In this document: positions 1 to 7,000 of the stretch, piece after piece
How positions within the stretch are numbered: position 1 is the first letter of the stretch
Layout: every line of letters starts with the position of its first letter
Source: Saccoglossus kowalevskii
Lineage: Eukaryota > Hemichordata > Enteropneusta > Harrimaniidae
DNA length: 10,850 bases
NCBI RefSeq assembly: GCF_000003605.2
Contig: NW_003120920.1
Coordinates: 487,500 to 498,349 of the forward strand
Direction: 5' to 3'
Program-made: the position numbers and the translations under genes
The notes under the pieces: model-generated
What the model saw: only the letters and a program-made list of their open reading frames with translations
What the model was told of the DNA's origin: nothing
Databases searched by the model: none

Positions 1-1062
1 TTTTTACCAAAAACAATCATTATTACATCAAAATAAAGTCGCAAATTTGTGTAAATTACATCAATAAGGAGTGGCAACTGTTTCATGATCACAAATTGCA
101 AATCCAAGTGTTGGTTATTTCATTCACTATAACGACTTATTTAGGTAGTCTTTTTTATAAAATGTCATTCATTGGTGCTAAATGGTATGCAAATGATATG
201 CTAATTTATGTATATATGGTCAGAATTTTTTTTTCTAAATGCATACTTTCAGAATATCAACAAATTCCTCAGATAAATGATAGCCATCTGACTTATAAAT
301 ATTAAATAATAGACAAATATTTTTATATAAATTTTACTAAAACTGTTGTTTTATACCCAAAATGTATACCACAAAATCTATAAGTGGTCATAGCAATACA
401 ATATTATGAAAGATTGTTTTTTCTAGATATGTTTACATATCACATTATTGACTTTTGCATGGCAAATAAAAAAGTTACGATTATTGAATCCACAGTGACT
501 GCCTTATTTTTTTTGAAAAGAATGCAGTGGGGGGAACGTTATGGTCAGATAAATTGAAGCATGTTAAGGGTTAAGGTGGATTTATATCTTAGCTTGTTTT
601 CAAAACCGCTACATACATGTATTGAAATTGTTCATTATAATCTTGTGTTTAGTAACATAGGTAAATACTATATTGAATAAGTTGAAATTATTGATGAAAA
701 TAATACTGGCTTTAAACATTTCAAGTTCTTATGAAAAAAGCAAAGGCAGCTGATAGACAGCTCGGAAGTTAAGTTACACTCAAACTGTACTGTAGCTAAC
801 CAGTTTTTGTTTATATTTACTGTAAAATACTTTATTTCTTCTTGGAATTTATTTCTGCTATTTTCGCTTGAGGGCTGATTCAGTGAAAATAAAATCCAAC
901 GAATATACTTTTTTTCCTATATTTCACATTCAACTCATCAAAAATCAGTGAAAATAAATCCGTACAAAACACCCAAAAAGCCTTTTCAGGGAAAATTAAT
1001 TCCAGCGAAAATAAAGTATTTTACAGTATTTAAAGCTTGACGTATTTTTGCTTTCTCCTTAG
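1..1062 (+). other. 3' part of an upstream eIF2-gamma intron
   Basis: This is AT-rich non-coding sequence preceding the first visible exon. It ends in a good acceptor: pyrimidine tract 1045-1060 and AG at 1061-1062. A possible branch point is CTTGAC around 1036-1041 (inferred). The exon it serves begins in the middle of a Gly codon, so this is a phase 1 intron whose donor lies outside the window. I looked for the family's N-terminal segment (the motif just before [10 protein letters not shown]) and did not find it here. Apart from the MITE at 820-1026 I see no recognisable element; the short open frame at 96-305 has no family resemblance. Confidence 0.8.
820..1026. mobile_element. MITE copy 1 (TA-flanked, 207 bp)
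   Basis: The element is bounded by TA dinucleotides at 818-819 and 1027-1028. It starts CTGTAAAATACTTTATTT and ends AAATAAAGTATTTTACAG, so its ends are inverted repeats of each other for about 18 bp and continue imperfectly inward (GGAATT / AATTCC). No coding capacity is seen. A second copy lies in the same orientation at 7846-8044, with near-identical internal stretches such as TCATCAAAAATCAGTGAAAA. The TA flanks and short inverted ends are typical of non-autonomous mariner/Tc1-like or similar DNA elements; the superfamily is inferred only. Confidence 0.8.
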
Positions 1063-1190
1063 GCACTATTGGTCATGTGGCCCATGGTAAATCAACTGTG
1101 GTCAAAGCCATATCAGGTGTACAAACTGTTAGATTCAAAAATGAACTGGAAAGGAATATTACTATTAAACTAGGATACGCCAATGCTAAG
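1063..1190 (+). CDS. EIF2S3: eIF2-gamma exon a: G1/P-loop and switch I
   Basis: The acceptor AG is at 1061-1062 and the donor GT at 1191-1192. The first two bases complete a Gly codon begun in the upstream exon. The 42 whole codons read [20 protein letters not shown] and on to YANAK, about residues 46-87 of the human protein. GHVAHGKST is the P-loop that binds the GTP phosphates; NITIKLGYA is the switch-I segment. The exon ends at a codon boundary (phase 0). The open frame runs on past the donor to 1436, but that extension has no family similarity and is intron. It is essentially identical to animal eIF2-gamma apart from changes such as Q for H in the SGVQ segment. Confidence 0.97.
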
Positions 1191-3987
1191 GTATGCTACA
1201 CTGGGATAACAGGCGTGCATTACCCTCATGCCATGGCCATGCACCTCCATACCCTGGGGAGCAGATCCTCTGGTAACCATAAAATTCTGATTGACCCGGG
1301 ATCACATCTGGCCACAGTCTTCAACTGTGACCTGTCTGATAGTAATTTTGGCCCCACGGAAGCCATAAAATGCTCCATTTTAACTTGGAATTATCAAAAA
1401 CTCCACACCCTGGTAGGGAGAACCTTATCTCCTTGACACTGAATTGCAGTGCTCCCTCTGGCAATATTTTTCTAGAAAAACACCTGTTACAAATGTCTGT
1501 ACCCATGAAGTCAAGAATTAATATGTTGATTGACATAGTCTATTTTTGTGATAATGTATTGTCATTATAGGGCTGTGCAGATTATATTAAATGTTGTAAT
1601 TCCTGTAATATTGAGCCAAAATGAAAGTATTTGAGTAAACATTTTAAAATATGCATACTACACATAAGTAAACGTCACATATACGACTGGAAGAGTAACA
1701 ACATTACCTTTCTAGCTACTTAATATTTATATTATGTATTCCCTGAGTGCAGAGCTAAATCACAGAATATTCTAGGTTGCTAAGATGCACGCTACTGTAC
1801 CATGTATTCCTATGGGCTATGTGCGAGCTGTTGTGGAAAGCTGATCGAAGAGCTTGTGAAAAAAGATGCAAAAACAGCACAAACGCAACTATGAGACAAT
1901 CTTGAGCAACCTAATTTATATACAATGTATGTTGCACCTGTAGAGGTAATCTAGTTTCACTGTTCAGGAGAGGCTCAACTGCTAGCCCAAAGTACTGTTT
2001 TTGAGAGTTTTTATTTCATCTGTTGTGGTTGCTAGACGGTGAAAATTCCTGGATGTTCACTTCCAAGAATGGGCCATATAACACGACATACTATCCGAAG
2101 TCTTCTCATTCAGTATTTTGTGCCCGTATTCTATTTACTGAAACATGAAATAAATTCCACATCTCAATTCTGTGAAAATACTCTTTCTACTGATGCATAT
2201 TTTAGTGTGATCCAGTATCGTCATCTTTATACTTACAACGTTGTTATTTTTTACTCTTTTGTTCCAGATATTCAAGTGTAGCTATGAACGCTGTCCTAGA
2301 CCAACTTGTTATAGATCAGCTGGTAGTAGTAAGGAAGATGAGTTTCCATGTGACCGACCTGGATGTCCTGGTAGATTCAAAATACTTAGGTGAGGAAACA
2401 AACTCTGGTGTTCAAGGTATACATAGAAATTTAATTATGTGTAAAATTTTTGAAAACTAAGATATTTATGACTAAGCATTATTGGTGAAATTTTTTGTTC
2501 ATGATTGGAAGTTACAGACTCCATATTTCCTTGGATTGGGCAAAATGAGAGTGAGTTGGGCTAACCATTCTAGGGGAGTCTGACCCTCTCCATCCCCGGG
2601 AAGCGAGACTCAGATTTACCAGGACATGCCGCAGTGATGTTTTGCCTATCACTCACACAAATTAAGACACAGAGGAGCTAATTCTTGCTCAATTCAAACA
2701 TTTTGTAGAGATTTGAATAGCACAGTTAGTCTGCCAGCCATTTAAAAAAAAACACACGACCTGACCTATTCCCTGCTATGCTCCTAGTATATCACTATTT
2801 TTCTAAGTGTATAATGTGTACCTGAATATAATTGACATTTTTTTTCTCTAGACATGTCTCCTTTGTAGATTGCCCTGGTCACGATATTTTGATGGCAACT
2901 ATGTTGAACGGGGCTGCTGTTATGGACGCAGCGTTGCTACTTATTGGTATGTCATTTCAGTTACTTGATTTCCTTCTATACTCCCTATATTCACCTATAT
3001 TATACATTTTAGTAGAGTATAGAAGTCGCAATACATAATATCAGATGATTTTTGTAACCTGCTTTGTTTTCGTCTTACAGCCGGGAATGAGTCCTGCCCT
3101 CAACCACAGACATCAGAACATCTGGCAGCTATTGAAATCATGAAATTGAAACACATACTCATCTTGCAAAATAAAATAGATTTAGTGAAAGAAAGTCAAG
3201 CGAAGGACCAGTTTGAACAAATTCAAAGGTTTATTCAAGGTAAATTAGTGTTTTCATGACCAGCTTATCAAATATCAGATGTGAAAAGACAATGGTTTAC
3301 TGTGTCAACACGGAATAATGACTTATCAAATTAAAGTGTGTTAGACATGTGACATATTGTCAAATTTATGTTTGCTTTACAATGTGTGTAATCTAAATTT
3401 AATACTGCCCTCTAGTGGTAGAATAATTGATCACTATCCTTGGGGTGAAGCTACGTCACAAGACGTTCCATGTTGCTAAGATGTGCACTACTATACCATG
3501 TATTCCTATGGGCTCTGCACGAGCTGGTGTGGAGTGCTGGTTGAATAGCTGGTGAAAATAGCTAAATTCGAGAAAAAACACAAAACAAACTTTGAAGTAA
3601 TTCTCGACAACCAAATTTATATATGTTGCACATGCAGGAGTAATCTTGTGGAGCATAAAAGCATTTTTATTGTACAAGAAAATTCACATTCAATATTATT
3701 TTCAGGCACAATAGCAGAAGGTGCTCCTGTAATTCCAATCTCAGCACAGCTCAAGTACAACATTGAAGTAATTTGTGAATACATTGTCAAAAAAATACCT
3801 AAACCCATCAGAGACTTCACATCCAAACCAAGATTAATTGGTAAGATATTTTTACCCTCTTTAAGCCATCTCAGTGGCATCATTTGTTTCCATTTTTGCA
3901 AAACGACATTCAAATGTTTGGTAACCACTAGCTCATGATCTGCTGTAAAAATGTTACATATCAATTGTTTTATTTGCATACACTGTT

Positions 3988-4050
<63 letters not shown>

Positions 4051-7000
4051 TGGCAATATTATATTATAATTCATTATCTTGTCAATGATTTGATTTTATG
4101 ATTATATCATGAGAGATTTACCTAAAGACTCAATGAGAAGTAGCGGTATAAAGTGGAAGTAGCAGTATGAAGTGAAATTAAAAACGCTTTGTGGAGTAAG
4201 AACGTTTGTAATCAGTGACAACATTTCTATCACGTGCTGTAGTGCAGAAGTGATTAAATGTCAAAATTAAGTTGGAAAGTTTTGATTTTATACAGCTTTT
4301 TACTAAATTCTATTGTTTTTAGTGCCAGATGCATAATAATATGAGGTTATTATGAGGACACAGAAAAGTATGCATGAAGACAGTACAGTGGGAGTATCAA
4401 CTGATGCGCAGTGAAGGTCGATGTGATTGTGTACTGTCTGAGTGCATACTTTGCAGTATCCTCGTAATAACCTTATTATTAGTCCCCGTTCGGACGCAGT
4501 CCGAAAACGGGGACTTATGTTTTGACCTCCGTGTGTGCGTGCGTGCGTGCATCTGTGCGTGCGTACGAGCCTTTATCTTAGAAATGTCTGGACCAATCAC
4601 AATCAAACTTCACACATACATCATACATGATAGTATACATATGCACGTCAATTTGTTTCACGATCTGATTCAAGATGGCCGAATAGCGGCCATTTTTGTG
4701 CTAAAAATCATCAAAAACAAGCATTTCTCAGCCATTAACAGATGGATTTTGTGTAAACTTGATATATACATTAGACATTATAGGTCCTTGATGCACATCA
4801 TTTTGTTTTACGATCTGATTCAAGATGGCCGAATGGCGACCATTTTTGTGCTAAAAAATCATCAAAATCAAGCATTTCTCGGCTGTTTACAGATGGATTT
4901 TGTTCAAACTTGGTATATACATTAGACATTATGGGACCTTGATACAAATAATTTTGTTTTTCAGATAAGATTCAAAATGGCTGACTGGCGGCCATTTTGT
5001 TTTAATGAATGTGGTTTTCGTGCCATATCTCTGACTTGCTTTCACTGATTATGTTCAAATTTTAAATTTTTTCATTATACATCATGTCATAGATAGACAG
5101 ATATATTGGTTTGACGATCCTATTCAAAATGGCCAAATGGTGGCCATTTTTGTGCTAAAAAATCATCAAATATCAAGCATTTATGAATGGATTTCGTTCA
5201 AACTTGGTACATATGTTGAAACATTACAGGTTCCTGATGCACATCATTTATTTTTCAGATCGGATTCAAAATGGCTGTCTGGCGGTCATTTTGTTTTAAT
5301 GATTGGGCTTCTAGAGCCATATCTCTTACATGCTTTGACTGATTATATTCAAATTTTATATATTCGTTATACATCATGTTATATATATACATGTATTCAA
5401 AATGGCTGATTTTGAATGCTGTTCCAGAGCAATATCTCTCAATATGGACAAGTACTTTTTTGACGATCAGATACAATTGTCAATCATTTTAATGTTAAAA
5501 AATCATATTCCTGACATGGTTATATTCCAGCTATATTACTATAAACAAAACTATATATCTTGAATTTGATAACTAACGGGGACTGTGCCATGCATGGCTT
5601 GTTATACATCTTTTCTTCCCAGGATACATCATGGGAATACCGAAATCCAAAATGTTTACAACAGTTTTGGCAAACTTCTTTGTGTGGAGTCCGGTCAAAC
5701 CCTAATGGCAGCCATGTTTGTTTTTACTATTAGAGGATGCTTACGTGCGTAATCATTCCATATTGGAATTCGCATTTCCTAATATGGTAGGATGAAAATA
5801 CCCTGTTAAATACCGCAAAATTATAGCACGTTGTAACTTATGGCATTATGGTGACAGATGTATAATAATAAATTTTATTTTCAGTTATTCGGTCATTTGA
5901 CGTCAATAAACCTGGCTGTGAAGTGGATGATTTAAAAGGGGGTGTGGCTGGTGGTAGCATCCTTAGAGGTGTTCTTAGGGTAAGTAAGTTAAACACTAAC
6001 ACAGTACGATCTACATGGAATACAGTCTGCAGTCCAAGTCATTTAGAGAGTGATCATTTTTATATTAATTGACGATATTGTTTTCAAATGCATTTGTGTA
6101 AATTCTTTTTAAAGGTTTCATCACATATAAATAGTGATGTTCACAATGAGATATTTGCATGATGTCTGTTGTGTGTACTATGAATTCGTCTATTTGATAA
6201 TTTGTATAATCTGAAAAATGACATGTCTGTAACGTATCACTTGCTGAAAGGCATCATAGATAGCTGAAAACAATGGGAATATAAAATGGACAATGGGTTA
6301 ATGTAATTGCACAATTGTTTTCAGATTGGTCAGGAGATTGAAGTGCGGCCTGGAATTGTCTCCAAGGATCAGGATGGGAAATTGATGTGTAATCCAATAT
6401 TTTCACGGATTGTATCATTATACGCAGAACAGAACGATTTACAATATGCAGTACCAGGTGGACTGATTGGTGAGTTATCTTTGCCTCTCATGATATTGAT
6501 GTGGCAAGGTACATGTATAGTGATTAAAATGTCTGTCATCAAGTAATTCATGTTCAGTCGTTCTCAAACTTTTATTTATCAACTGATATATTATCTCTGT
6601 GTAGTTCAAGTTTGGTATATCATGACTTATTTTTGCTTAGATGTATTGCTATACTATTTGGTAATTTTCATGAGATTAATGTTATTAGTCAAATATATAA
6701 AACATTATTATACAAATATTAATATATACTTCAGCATTTATTAAATTTATATCCTTATAAAGTAAGATATTATTCATATTAATGATTATTATTGAAATAA
6801 AAATCTAAAAGCACTAATTTAGTTCCTGTTTTGAACAGTTAGAAATTTGGATTTCATCTGTCTGTGCATCCAAGCCATTTCAAGGGCATGCTTTGACCGA
6901 TCAGATTCAAACTTACATATGCACTCCATTTTTCATTCCCATTTGGACAATTATGACTGTCTGGCAACCATTTTAGTTTGTAAATTTGCTAAATTCTGAT

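Larger units (their letters stand above)
4482..5583. mobile_element. Pearl/Helentron-like non-autonomous element
   Basis: Seen: the segment starts with GTCCCCGTT (4482-4490) and ends with its inverse AACGGGGAC (5575-5583). A 33-base hairpin lies at the left end, followed by a GTGC-type microsatellite (4531-4566). A core of about six ~150-bp tandem units follows (about 4600-5440), then about 140 bp of unique sequence. There is no obvious target-site duplication and no protein. Known, from memory: pearl elements of bivalves, now grouped with Helentron-associated non-autonomous elements, have subterminal inverted repeats, a tetranucleotide microsatellite and tandem cores of this size. Membership is inferred. 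A satellite-bearing MITE is the alternative. Confidence 0.55.
3841..5884 (+). other. Intron 5 of eIF2-gamma (2044 bp)
   Basis: The donor is G|GTAAGA and the acceptor TTTATTTTCAG ends at 5884. It holds, in order, an (AT)26 microsatellite, an inverted-repeat element (4334-4481) and the ~1.1-kb pearl-like element (4482-5583). About 300 bp of unremarkable AT-rich sequence (5584-5884) leads to the next exon. More than half the intron is repeat. The 183-codon open frame at 4374-4925 lies wholly in these repeats and is not a gene. Confidence 0.9.

Noticed and set aside
96-305. 69-codon forward frame, considered as an upstream exon
   Set aside because: It does not resemble the eIF2-gamma N-terminus and lacks a phase-1 donor preceding the P-loop exon.
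692-753. Possible C/D box snoRNA (TGATGA at 692-697, CTGA at 750-753)
   Set aside because: No terminal stem next to the boxes and no clear C'/D' pair; such short boxes occur by chance in AT-rich introns.
1191-1436. Open frame continuing from the P-loop exon
   Set aside because: Similarity to eIF2-gamma stops exactly at AAG|GTATGC and resumes at 2268 in the right phase, so the extension is intron read-through.
3617-3979. 120-codon reverse-strand open frame
   Set aside because: It is the shadow of exon e, which is strongly supported on the + strand; the reverse translation has no recognisable domain.
4374-4925. 183-codon forward open frame, the longest in the window
   Set aside because: It lies across the inverted-repeat element, the hairpin, the GTGC microsatellite (giving a Cys/Arg/Val-rich run) and two tandem units. 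The repeated segment IHDLIQDG-like stretches simply reflect the DNA repeats, and no family motif is present.
4600-5440. Regularly spaced repeats considered as a CRISPR-like array
   Set aside because: The units are ~150 bp tandem satellite copies with diverged sequence inside a eukaryotic intron, not short identical repeats with unique spacers.
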